Below are positions 36,901-47,149 of a DNA stretch of 64,000 bases, in pieces. Under the pieces are notes generated by a model. The model made no database searches and had not been told where the DNA came from. It was given only the letters and a program-made list of their open reading frames with translations. This stretch comes from Echinococcus granulosus (Eukaryota > Platyhelminthes > Cestoda > Cyclophyllidea > Taeniidae). Location of the stretch: contig NW_020170414.1 of assembly GCF_000524195.1 (NCBI RefSeq), positions 386,121 through 450,120 on the forward strand, given 5' to 3'. A program made the position numbers and the translations under genes. Numbering within the stretch: the first letter of the stretch is position 1; each line of letters opens with the position of its first letter.

Positions 36901-39782
36901 AACTCGATGCAGGGCTCCATAGCCATCCTCAGCACCTGAGTATCAGCTTTTCGATTGCTTCTAAAGCTTTCAATAATGCGAAGACAGCATCGGTCTAGGT
37001 GTATTTGATCATATCAAATCATTGTTGTCATCTTCTATTGTTTTTACTTAATGAAACCATTTCTAGTGAAGTTAAGAAGGTCTTGTTTGAGTTAATAAAG
37101 CTAAGTATGCGGTCTAAAATTTACCGTTCTCGGCGCTGAATTCGAAAATTCTGCAGTACAACTAAACGATATCGTGTAACAGTTGGAGCCCCTACGTTTA
37201 CTTATTCATTAATAGATGAAAATTTAATTTTTCGTCCTGTTCATTCTATCCACTTCGTTTCTCTCCTTGTTGTTAGATTTACATTTGGGCGCTGAAAGGC
37301 GGTGATTTAGAGGGTGTCGCATTCGTTGACACCGATCTCTACATTCACACCCTACTTTGTGTGAATAATCTCATTTTGGCTGCAGATGTGCTCAAGTCAA
37401 TCCAATTACTTCGTTTCCAGTCAAATATGCGAGTTCTCTCCCTCGTTTCACGAGATACCGCCTTTCGTGAGGTGTTTACTGCCAACTTCTTTGTGGATGG
37501 AGTCAAATTGGGCTTCCTTGGTGAGTTTCATCCGAAACTGGATAGTCTATATCTCTTCAATGAATATAAATGTATCTATTAGAAGCGTTCAAATCAAACA
37601 GAGAATTGAATTTATGGGTGGCAACTGCACTTCTTATGCTACCATCATACATATATCGCAGCTTTTAACCAACATCCTGACAACTTCGGCACGGGAAATT
37701 TTATCAACACGACTGAATCATTCTGGGAAGATCTGCTGTGCTAGTCCAAAGTTGAGATCTGCCCTGACACCTAGCGTGCGCTAACTCTTCAATGTTGTAA
37801 CTTTTCGTGAATAATTTTGTTCATTGTTCTCACGGAAGGATTTGTCTGTGGAATTTCATAATAGGTTTTTAAATGATTATCCAGAATCAGGTGTTTTATG
37901 TAATGAATGCTCGCAGAAACGACTTATGTGGGCTTCAGGCCACCAACGCTTCCGAGATCATCGTACTGACTTCTTTGAAACGTCGACTTCGAAATAATTC
38001 AAATGCTGGGCGGGTGGGCATGTCATCGTTGTACTGTGATTGAGGTCTTTTGTACGAGTAAGTGTTCGCCGGTTCCGCGTCCTCGTTCACGACAAGCTTC
38101 ATCGCTGAATGCTGTTCCTGCCATCTTAATTAGGGGTTTCCGGATTGGCTTGCATTATGTCCGCCACCAATTTAAAATAGTAATGGAACATGCTTCCGCG
38201 GTAGTATCCCTTTTTGAGCTCGTAAAGTCAACTCGGGTTTTACTTGAACACCTCGTAATTTAAAATTTGGGGAACAGCCATGCAATACTGTCTACTTTTT
38301 CGTTACTTAGTTACGGACAATCTGGGCAATCTAATGGTGTACAGTTACGATCCTGAGGAGTTGGCCAGCTGCTCTGGCCGCCGTCTCGTGCGTCGAGTGG
38401 ACATGCGTTTGCCCTCAGTGGCCACAGCATGTTTGCGTGTGGGTAATCGTTTCCGGCACCCATTGCTCGCTGTCAAAGCTCTCCAAGCTGAGGCGAATGA
38501 GCTTCGACGAAATCGCAACAAGCTCACAACACCAGCAGTTGGATCGGGTCTTCTAGCCGCCCTGGAGTATGAGAGGACGCGACATTCTGTCTATCTCGGT
38601 AAGATTGTGTTCTGCGTCATTTGCCTATTGTTTTTCCTAAGAATAATGTGTCCTTTTTCTACCCGCGTTTCAGGCACTAGGAATGGTGCTCTCTACCTCA
38701 TTACCCCGATACGTGATAAAATGTCTAGCCGGCTAAAGATTGTGGAAAAGAATTTGCTTCAGTGTATCGGCTGTACTGCCGGGCTGATCCCTCGTGTCTG
38801 TCGGTATGCCTCTTGTTATTTACTTATTAATTTATTCGTTTAATTGTCCGCTGATATTAACACGAAATTTTTTTCCCCAAGGCAATACAGCCGGCCCTTA
38901 CCTGAGCTCAGTAATCCTTGTAGAAACGTTGTGGATGGTGACTTGATACAGCGTTACCTTCTGCTACCTCACGGGCTACGTATTGAGGTGGCTAAAAAGT
39001 CTGGACAGAGTTTGAATTCGGTAGGTGATTTGTGTGGTTATTGTTATCAGAGGAAACACAATTTCTTATATGAGCTGTCTGCATTGGATTGAGTTAGCAC
39101 GTTCGGAGGAAAGCTTGACCACCACAACCCCCAAATTTTACTGTTCTAATATGGTACAGTTTGCCATAATTTTTTTGGGAAAACTCAACTGTTGTTAGGT
39201 GTTCGAAGCGTAATTATCATCAGGGCAAAAATATCAGACATCTGTTGCATTGTCCTGAACTCAACTCCAGGACTTGGCGCAACCGATTATTATTAACAAT
39301 TGGAAAACTTATTTAATATTTGTAATACCTGGCTCAAATGAGACTGGGCCGTCGCACGTGTGTGGCTGGAAGTGAACATGTTAAACTCTGAAGCAGATGC
39401 TACAAATTTAGGCGAAATCGGTTCATGAAATCGGAATTGGACCTACCATTTGCCATGCTGTAGTACACACATCGTAACGCATTAAATTTGAGCCCTACAT
39501 TATCATTTGGCATCCGTTTCCACTTTACATTTACTAAAAGACGTCAAACCATTGATTGTTCAAACTTGACGTCGGCGTTATCAGGTGGATTTTGTTAATA
39601 GTTATGCTAATCAAGTTGAAATGAAGGGTGATATTTGGTGCGTTGCTTGCTGATCCTTTACACTTCTCTGATGAACATTGAGCACTCTTGATGGCTGCGC
39701 CTGTCTTGCCTGAATAATCTTTCTCTCATTGTAGATAATGGACGATATCGCGGAAATTAATGCTATAACACTGCATTTTTGA
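27936..39782 (+). CDS. CPSF1: Cleavage and polyadenylation specificity factor subunit 1 (CPSF160), 28 exons
   Basis: Exons: 27936-28089, 28159-28253, 28285-28365, 28434-28771, 28813-28952, 29024-29134, 29204-29394, 29471-29623, 29709-29849, 30207-30576, 30721-30872, 31116-31301, 31973-32293, 33250-33392, 33513-33656, 33779-33848, 33921-34002, 34152-34234, 34415-34621, 34831-35046, 35709-35825, 35993-36198, 36317-36611, 37277-37520, 38311-38598, 38674-38803, 38882-39020, 39735-39782. They close in frame to 1614 residues (human about 1440). Residues matching the family include VLPFRR, FVDTDLYIH, IEVVPEPGQPLT, QKGPVTALT, LAADVLKSIQLLR and SLVSRD, plus the short last exon ending TLHF. The protein is the three-beta-propeller scaffold of the nuclear mRNA 3'-processing complex and helps bind the AAUAAA signal with WDR33 and CPSF30. 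The MMS1-like N-terminal and CPSF_A C-terminal regions are both covered. The exon 1 donor is the weak point; the exon 10 end is chosen by phase. Confidence 0.93.
28254..28284 (+). other. 31-nt intron of CPSF1 (intron 2)
   Basis: GTATGC...TTTTAG between exons ending EAK and beginning VSALSF, both of which match the family without a gap. It is the shortest intron I can support in the window. Confidence 0.85.
31463..31562. other. Assembly gap of exactly 100 N
   Basis: Lies in the CPSF1 intron between exons 12 and 13. The exact length of 100 suggests a placeholder of unknown true size. No CPSF1 residues are missing here, since the exon 12 end IIQ joins directly to VCPTSFRLL. Confidence 0.95.
32294..33249 (+). 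other. Long CPSF1 intron 13 with a coding-like block
   Basis: 956-nt intron between exons 13 and 14. It contains an open frame near 32559-32786 of ordinary protein composition with no CPSF1 counterpart (see findings). Confidence 0.6.
35214..35402 (+). mobile_element. Solo terminal repeat of the TRIM-like family inside CPSF1 intron 20
   Basis: About 189 bp from TGAAGTGCTTGAGACTTCCC to AAAGCATTACA, with landmarks GGGAGGCTACTGGCATGG, GGAGGCCAGGCCGCC and GACGGAGCCTAAAGTGCC. It lies in the intron 35047-35708, in the same orientation as the gene and without touching an exon. The first bases are diverged from TGTAGC. Confidence 0.8.
36612..37276 (+). other. CPSF1 intron 23
   Basis: 665 nt, GTGTGT...GTTAG. 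I see no repeat family member or coding block in it. Confidence 0.7.
37521..38310 (+). other. CPSF1 intron 24
   Basis: 790 nt, GTGAGT...CTTAG. It contains short open frames (for example 38003-38263) unrelated to CPSF1, judged non-coding. Confidence 0.7.
39021..39734 (+). other. CPSF1 last intron
   Basis: 714 nt, GTAGGT...TGTAG, separating a 48-nt terminal coding exon from the rest. The terminal exon encodes IMDDIAEINAITLHF, matching the family's C-terminus, which fixes the acceptor. Confidence 0.85.
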
Positions 39783-39825
39783 GAAGTGTATGAATTGTTT
39801 ATTCAATTTTCTATATTTATATCTG

Positions 39826-39831
39826 AATAAA
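39826..39831 (+). promoter_or_regulatory. Poly(A) signal AATAAA for CPSF1
   Basis: Canonical hexamer 43 bases after the CPSF1 stop, giving a very short 3' UTR. Confidence 0.7.
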
Positions 39832-40713
39832 TCTGTATGATATCAGACTCAATGCCAATTGGCGCAACGGGTCGGTCTTCTTGGTGGGAGGGGCGTTTTC
39901 TAATTTTCTGCTTCGCCGCCTTGAAGTTGCCCTAAGGGGAGGGCGCAGATGGGAATTGGGAAGAAGATGGGGGGCAGGGATCGATTTGGAGTCGTCTAAT
40001 TAGTAACTCGTCCTGTATTTACAAATCTGAGTAAAAGTTGGAGGACGTGACAGCACAGGATATTTGTGTTAAGGATTTGTATTCTTAACTTATTTGCATC
40101 AGTACTAAACTAGGGAGTGTCGAAAAACTTGTGCTAGTTAAAGCTGTGCCAGAAAATGCGGAAGGATACTGTTAAATTGTTTAAAGGTAGATTTAATAAA
40201 CCGAATTTGTTTTAATTGATAGATTTGGTAATAACACGTTAATTCATTCAACGATGGAGGGATGTGTAGATGAGGACGTATGTACGCGAGTTCCTGTTTT
40301 TAAAAAGCTATAACGCCTATATCAAGTGTGTTCAATACACAGTCATTTTAAAACACTGCAAACTTTGTGCTACAAGGATAGTATGTTGTTTGTCATAGAT
40401 AACGCCGTTAAGATGATTGTATCCCATAAGACCTTAGTTTTGTATAATAATATGAGACCATTCTTCATTCCCAGCCCTTGCATTTTAATGGCAGCATAGT
40501 CGTTTGAGATAACCTGACAAGTTCATTTTCGTCATTTTGAATGTTGAGATATCTAGTGTATATTAAAGCGGCCAGGTCATTGAACTCCTGAACTGTATCA
40601 CAGTTAGCACTTTTACTCATGCTCTTAGAGCTTTATGTGCTAATGTTCGTATATATAAATGCGCGTTTTTTCTAAAAGTTACCTTTTCCAGTTAAATCAC
40701 ACTCCTTTTGTAG
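39832..40713. other. CPSF1 to TSNAXIP1 intergenic region and presumed first intron
   Basis: AT-rich. It contains the proposed three-codon first exon of TSNAXIP1 (40270-40277, ATGAGGAC followed by donor GTATGT). No other coding signal seen. Confidence 0.45.
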
Positions 40714-43700
40714 ATCCGCCAGTTCAAATGTTGTTACGCGATTCCCAAAAGAACCACTAGGCAGGCTTCCTTTTCAAGGGTATCAAGATTTGGCAGTTAT
40801 TTTCACCCTTGTCCAGACGAAGTTAGATCCCATTTATAAACTCTATCGAGGCGAAGAAGAGTTATTTTATTTCCCGTTGGCGGAACTACCGACCGTATGT
40901 CAATGACATTTGTTTATTAACATTATCTGAGATGGAACTAGAGTATAGCAGTAAATATAACTGCTGGTATTCCTCAAGAGTGTATGCATGGGGAGAAGTG
41001 CACAACGTGGAAACAAGGGTGTTGAGATAACTTGAAGACGATATGCGCTGACTTTATCAGCATATGTAAAAGGGGGTTTTTCTAAATTTCAGACCAGCAA
41101 ATTGGACAATTTTGCTGACAGAGCACTCTCCATCGATCCATGGCCTGCTTACGCAACAGAACGTACTAATACTGATACGCAAATTCTTAGAGTTGGGAAC
41201 CGGCTTCTAGCTCAGTCCAAAGAGCAGTCCAGTAAGTTTAGATTTTTTGCAGCAACCCAAAGAGAAATTTATGCTAAACGTTTGGCATTTAAGATTCGGG
41301 CAAATGACTTATTTCGGTTAACAATATTTTTAAGCAGTATTTCCCTGTGCTCTTTTGTTTACACACATTAGTCTATGTTTGTGTTTGCCGTCAACTGTGA
41401 ATTCATAATTTTTTATAATCAATCTTTTTAAAACTAGAGTCGATTTTCTTGGATGTTGGTAGATGATAAGGCATTGGTTTCAAAGTGACTATCAATTGAC
41501 ATCAATGTCACTACTACCTGTGACGTATCCTTGAGCCTAGATCAAACTGTTCAATTTTTCACCTCATGATCTCGCAATAATGTGGACTTCTATTCAAGTG
41601 GCTCTTATGTCTTAATCCGCATCACTGCTGCGGTTATATAATGAAGGTAGTGATCGGATCGTGACATTTGATTGGGAAGAATAATGTGCGGCAATTTTAA
41701 ACAATGTAATTCTTCAAGTTGGAATAGTTCAGATGCTAACATCTTTCCATTTACTGTAATTCTCCGTGGTATCTCCATTCTGAGGTTCATAGATAAAGGG
41801 GATTGGAAAGATTTGTTCAGAAATGGATATTTATAACAAATTTAAATGTGTAATAAAAGCACCATTTTTAAGAAATTTAGTAATAAAATAATCACTTTAT
41901 TTACAGAGTTTATTCAACTTCTCAGAAATTCTATTAACAAGTTGGGATGTTTGTGGGATGTTTAATTCCACCTGCTTGTTTGCTCATGACATTACCACAA
42001 TACATTGCTAACTCTTGTCAGTTATGCGGCTTTGTCAAAACCGTATTTTTCTCTCAAATAATCCTATGATGCCTGCTCTACTTTTTTATTGCTAGTAACT
42101 TCTATTTAAGCAATGACGATACTGCGGTAGAAACTCTATTTTTCTAAAGAATTGGATTCATTAAAATAACAATTTCCCACAGTCCTGGCTTTTCATCGGT
42201 TCAGTTTTCTATAGCCAAGTGGGAAGTTCCTGAGTTAATTGAAATTACGTTCTGCGTGTTATACCGTTAGCTCCATACATCTTCATAAATTACTACTGTG
42301 GGGTTTTTTGGCTTAAGTTTTTGTCTCTATCACGGTTTACTTTGCTTGGAGCCTAAAGTCTGACGAATATCAGAAATCACTTGAAAGCCAAATGAGTACA
42401 TTGAATCCACTCAGCCGATAAGATAGGCCATTTTCTGACCATGTTGCTCTTTGCTCATATCGTGTTTCCTAAAATGACTGACGTTAGGTGGTATTCTGTT
42501 GTAACGTAACATCATGATTTTCAGAGCTAAAGCCTCCCCCAAAACCGAGATTTTTGATATTACTTGAGAATAAAATTATGCGAGACATGAAAAAACTGGG
42601 GATTTCTGAGGACACGTCAGATCCGCTTCGCCTTCAGGTAGGTTCTCAAATCCATTAAAATCAGTTTCCTCCTCTTCCCAACCGGGATTACCTACGCCAA
42701 ACGCCGGAGGCTGAGCGTTTAAGCCTGGGTTTACGTTCAGGTGGCACCGCGTTTGTTGTTTATGTGCGGTGATGATCGATTAAAATCGTAAAATTAGAGC
42801 ATTTATATGAGGATTTTGTAAAGTAATTATCTTGGAAGTTTCCATAGTTGCTCTAAATGCCATAGCTAGAAACTTAGGGCTGTTATTTTATGGATTTACG
42901 GGGTTTGGTGCGAAATTACTTTCTTTTTGGCAAAATATCAGGCTTATATGAACTTGACTATTTCAATACCATTAAGCATCACTTTTTTGCTCTAGCTATA
43001 TCGTGAAATCTTTGATCGTTTTATCGAAGAATGTGCCTATTATGCTCCCATTTTGGCGAAGATCAAGGATCAGTATGAAGGGTTTATAATGCATTTACGA
43101 AAGAAGATAAACGAGATGCAACCAATAAAGGCAAGAAGCTTATTTACTGCTCAGCTTAAATTATGCTCATGAGGCAAATGCGGCGTTGTTTAGACTGATG
43201 AAATTAGAAATTCACTCCCATTGGTTGTTTTAGTATAAAATGATTATTTTTCTCCTCAAACTTTAGACAGTTTATTAAAAGCACTGGTAGTAGACAGAAT
43301 AGTTTCACAGATTTATCATTTTAAAAAAAGTTGACAAGCATTATCAACTTGATATGGTTTGTGTTTCGCATGGACTTGGAATCAAATTCCTCACCTGTTC
43401 TAGTATATTCGTCGGCAGGCTGTCGTTTTGTATATATATTAGCTCTGAATTAGAAAAACCGTTTTCACCAATACAGCTCGAAAGACTACGTGGTGTTTAA
43501 ACTCTAGTTAATAAATTGTGGCTCAAATTGGCATCTTAGGAGCTTCTCTGGGTTGCCTCTTTCGATGCGGATAAACGTGTTAACGAATTTCAAAATCGCG
43601 AAAATACGGGTAACTTGTTAAGTAGCGCAACCTCAAATTGCCGTAGAAATTGACTTTTTAAAGTCTGAAAGGAATCGTGACAAATTTAAGTTGGACAAAG

Positions 43701-46118
43701 TGCAACAGGAGTGCGTCGAGTTACAAGTGACGGTATGATTTTTTTATCGATGATTGTTTTTTTTAAGTACCACTTCATGCGATCATGGTGTCAGTGATCA
43801 TTCTCACGGTTTCGGTTATCTGCCACTCAGCTTTGAAAAAATAAACATATGTATAAAGTGCGATTTTTTTTAGGTTAAAATTTTGATATTCACCAAAGAA
43901 TAGCATTTTATTAGACCCCCATTGGATTGGCAAATACCTATTTAAGTAGCTTTTCTTCAAATGAGTCAAATTTTGCCAGTGGGTTTGTAAAAAACCCTAC
44001 TCCATTTTTTTTTCATTCATTCAAAGCGCTTGAAATATGCATTCTACATCTAAACCAAACTCCATGAGACACTGGCATCGTAATTTATGCTAAGTAGATG
44101 GTTTGAAATGGGAATTATGCATAAGCGAGTGCTGATTGAAACGCATTCTGCGCTTTCTGGAGGTCTCAAAACTGATGGAGCAGCTGGGGGCCAGAGAGGA
44201 GGCTTGCAGCCTTGAAGCAGATGGAAGAAAGTTACTCGTTACTGAAGTGAACGACATCAACTCCAGACTGCGCGAACTTGAGGCCCTGACTCGGGCTGAC
44301 ATGGGGCGCAATACCGATGATCCTATTAAGCTGAAGATTTTAGTCGGGTAACCATAATCCTACTTACATCTATCAAAGCAATCTTTTAATGAACGGAATC
44401 AGTTTAGGCCAACATCCGGGTATAAAATTAAACAGTAACCGAATCATGAAATTTAACATTGCATTAGTTTTCCGACTTGCGTTGTCACGCTCTCTGATTT
44501 ATGCTATCTGTTTTACAATGATCAAGCATGGCTCTAATTTTTGGAATCAGAATAATTGGTCCACTAGTCTTCACAAAAAAGAATTGTATATAACGTCGTT
44601 AGCAATCTAGGCTTTGGCATTTCGACGAGTTGGAGACAAGTGGTTGATCGAATTTGTGAATGGATCTGTTCCTCAAAGCCGTTGGTATTAGTTACCGCTA
44701 AATTTAGAGAATACGAAAAAGCCCTCGAGCGAGCCAACACAGAGCTCAACAGATATCGTTCAGATTTTGAGGAAAGGGTGCCACGAGTGAAGTATGAAGA
44801 AGCGAAGAAGCAACTTGAAGCGAAGACTAGGGAAGTTGACTCTCTCAACGAGGAGCTAGAGAGCGCTGCAAGCCGTTACAGGTACTTTGTGGAGTTTTTT
44901 CAGCGTACATTTTCTTTATTATGTGAAGACGTAGTGGTTGTGGAGACGAAGTAGGCGAAATTTAACGCGCTTTTGTGAACTGTTTAACTGTGTGCGATTT
45001 TCGAACTAAGTATGTCTGGGGCCTTCAAAATCCCCCAATCCTAATGCATTTGTTAGGGTTGGTAGCTTGCATGCGGTTCAAACCACCTCAACTTCTCATG
45101 ACATACGTTGGCATGACCGCGTACAGAGCGAAAGCTTCAAAAAAATTTCCCACATTTCTGTGATTGACAGTCTTTAAAAACAAGTAAATGAAAACTTCAC
45201 GAAGCGAAAATAATGTTGAGGCGAATTTATGGGGAGTGCTGTCTATCGCGACGAAAATATGATAAAGTATTATAAAGTATCAGACTGAAATGTTTCTTTT
45301 AGCCTACTAAAGGATCACTGTGAAACCCTAAACACGTGGCGGGATCTCTACAACTCTCAAATTCTCTACATTACTCGTGTCTTGGCTGCTAAGTGAGCTT
45401 ATATTTCGTCAGTAAATATAAAATTGGGGTAGCTGTGCCCCTCTTTTTACTTCTAGCCAATTCATTGTCGTCATTTCATGCTTGTTTGTAAAGGGGGATA
45501 TTAAAAATGTCAAGGGCGTAGATGAGATTACTTGCTATTAGTTTCCAACCCGTAATACTTCAAATCAAGCTACTTTTATCCCGAGATGGTATCTTGAGTG
45601 CCTCCGCGACAAAAAAATGTTTGAGTTCCGTAATTTTCACCGTCTCGGTTTTGGAGTACGAACTACTGATAGTGGGAACGTACTAGGCACTTTGAGAATG
45701 TCTGCGTCCCTGAATTCATACCACTTGGCATTGTCTTTAACATTCATTGCTAGATCCTCGAGAAGATGAACAAGAGAAATGTTTCATTGGTAGTTATATT
45801 TATTAAAAATCCGTTCTAACTTTTCCTTGGTGCCTTTGCCGTTTGCAACCGGTTACCACAGATTGTCAAAGAGCACTCGTCCAATTTGTTAATAATGAGA
45901 TCCTCTTTTAAATTTTCGTTTTTAGATCAGATGCAGCCCAGAAAGTGGAATACATAAATGCCTTGCTTTTTAAGTACCGGAAGATAGCGCGTGAAAAGAC
46001 ACCCGAACAGTTAGCCGACTTTGTGACGCATGACCTGGCAAAAGCTGAAGCCGGTGGTCTCCCCTCTCTCACTCGGCCGACTGTTGGCAGAAATCGGTCC
46101 AAACCCGAAGGTGAATGA
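40270..46118 (+). CDS. TSNAXIP1: Translin-associated factor X-interacting protein 1-like coiled-coil protein
   Basis: Exons: 40270-40277 (tentative start, Met-Arg-), 40714-40894, 41093-41231, 42525-42637, 42996-43130, 43540-43609, 43647-43732, 44163-44347, 44708-44881, 45303-45392, 45926-46118. The model closes in frame to 457 residues. The third to fifth exons give KPPPKPRFLILLE..., MRDMKKLGI, SDPLRLQLYREIFDRFIEE and YYAPILAKIKDQYEGFI, the signature of the TSNAXIP1 N-terminal domain. The rest is predicted coiled coil (charged heptads such as REYEKALERANTELNRYRSD) with the typical KILVG-REYEKAL junction. The human homologue binds translin-associated factor X and is mostly expressed in testis and ciliated tissue; a role in sperm or cilia is inference. 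The first exon is chosen only by phase and donor; exons from 40714 onward are firm. Confidence 0.85.
43610..43646 (+). other. 37-nt intron of TSNAXIP1
   Basis: GTAACT...CCGTAG. Removing it restores the reading frame between NREN-T and EIDFLKSERNRD. Reading through instead meets a stop. Confidence 0.75.
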
Positions 46119-46336
46119 GGTACAACCTTCCCCTTTGGTTATACTGTATTATTTATTTATGATAGAAGGTACTAAGCTCAATTTCTCTTGTCGATTTTAC
46201 TTCCACTTTGGGGTGTTAGTTGAGAAGCCTTTGATGTTGTGTTCACTACTTATTAGCGTAGAACTCAGTAGGATTGTTTGTCCTGCATTCCTGCTCGAAT
46301 CCCCGTGATTATTCGAACTCGAGGATCTTCTGAAGT

Positions 46337-46342
46337 AATAAA
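46337..46342 (+). promoter_or_regulatory. Poly(A) signal AATAAA for TSNAXIP1
   Basis: First canonical hexamer, 218 bases after the stop at 46116-46118. Confidence 0.55.
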
Positions 46343-47149
46343 TCAGCACATAAAACTGTCACAGTTTGCTATCTCATTCAGTCGCAAAATGGCTGTTGAT
46401 AAATTTTGGTATCTTATGTGACCATGCTCGTCCCTCTGTCGAGTGTTCTCGTGTTGAGGTGCCATTAAATTTGGCGATGACATGGATGTGCTACGCACTT
46501 AGCCAACTACTCCATAGCTCTGGCTAACATTTGCCCTTTCTAACCAAAAAGTTCTGACTCTGGTGAGGTTTTTAATTGAAATCATTTTAACTAAGGAGCT
46601 TAAACTTCTTATTAACGGTGTTTGGTGTTTCTTGCTGTTGTTTTTCAAGATTTACTGAGGAAACAGGTTTGTAGCATGCCACGAACATACCTTTTTCCAG
46701 AACTGCATAGTTGAAGTAGGTTTTTAGTGATTGGTGCTTGTGTCACATATATGTGACGTTGGGATTTTTTAGCCTAGCACCTCAGACGGCGTATTTATGT
46801 TACATTCGAGTACAAAGGAGTTTGCTTTAAGCTGAAAATGAAACTATAATGTGAACAGTTAGTCCCATATAACTATAGAGCATCTCAGCTAGAGTGGTAG
46901 GGTTTCCACCACGATCCTGTTTACGAACTGGATAAAGCCTGGCCAATGGATAAGCATTGTGTTGAAGTAAACCAATCATTGATTATAATATAATGTATTC
47001 GACCAAGTTGTTGTTGTTGCAAAACATAGAAGTTGATAATGAACTCATGAGAAGTCATAAAAATCGGGTCCTTCGACATGTCAGGTATTGTCTTGAGGCC
47101 GGTAAATAAACACGAAAATAGTTGTAGTTTGAGATATTGGTCTTTCACT
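46343..47149. other. Convergent intergenic region
   Basis: Lies between the 3' ends of TSNAXIP1 (plus) and the docking protein gene (minus), so it should contain both 3' UTR ends. I could not single out a minus-strand AATAAA. Confidence 0.5.
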
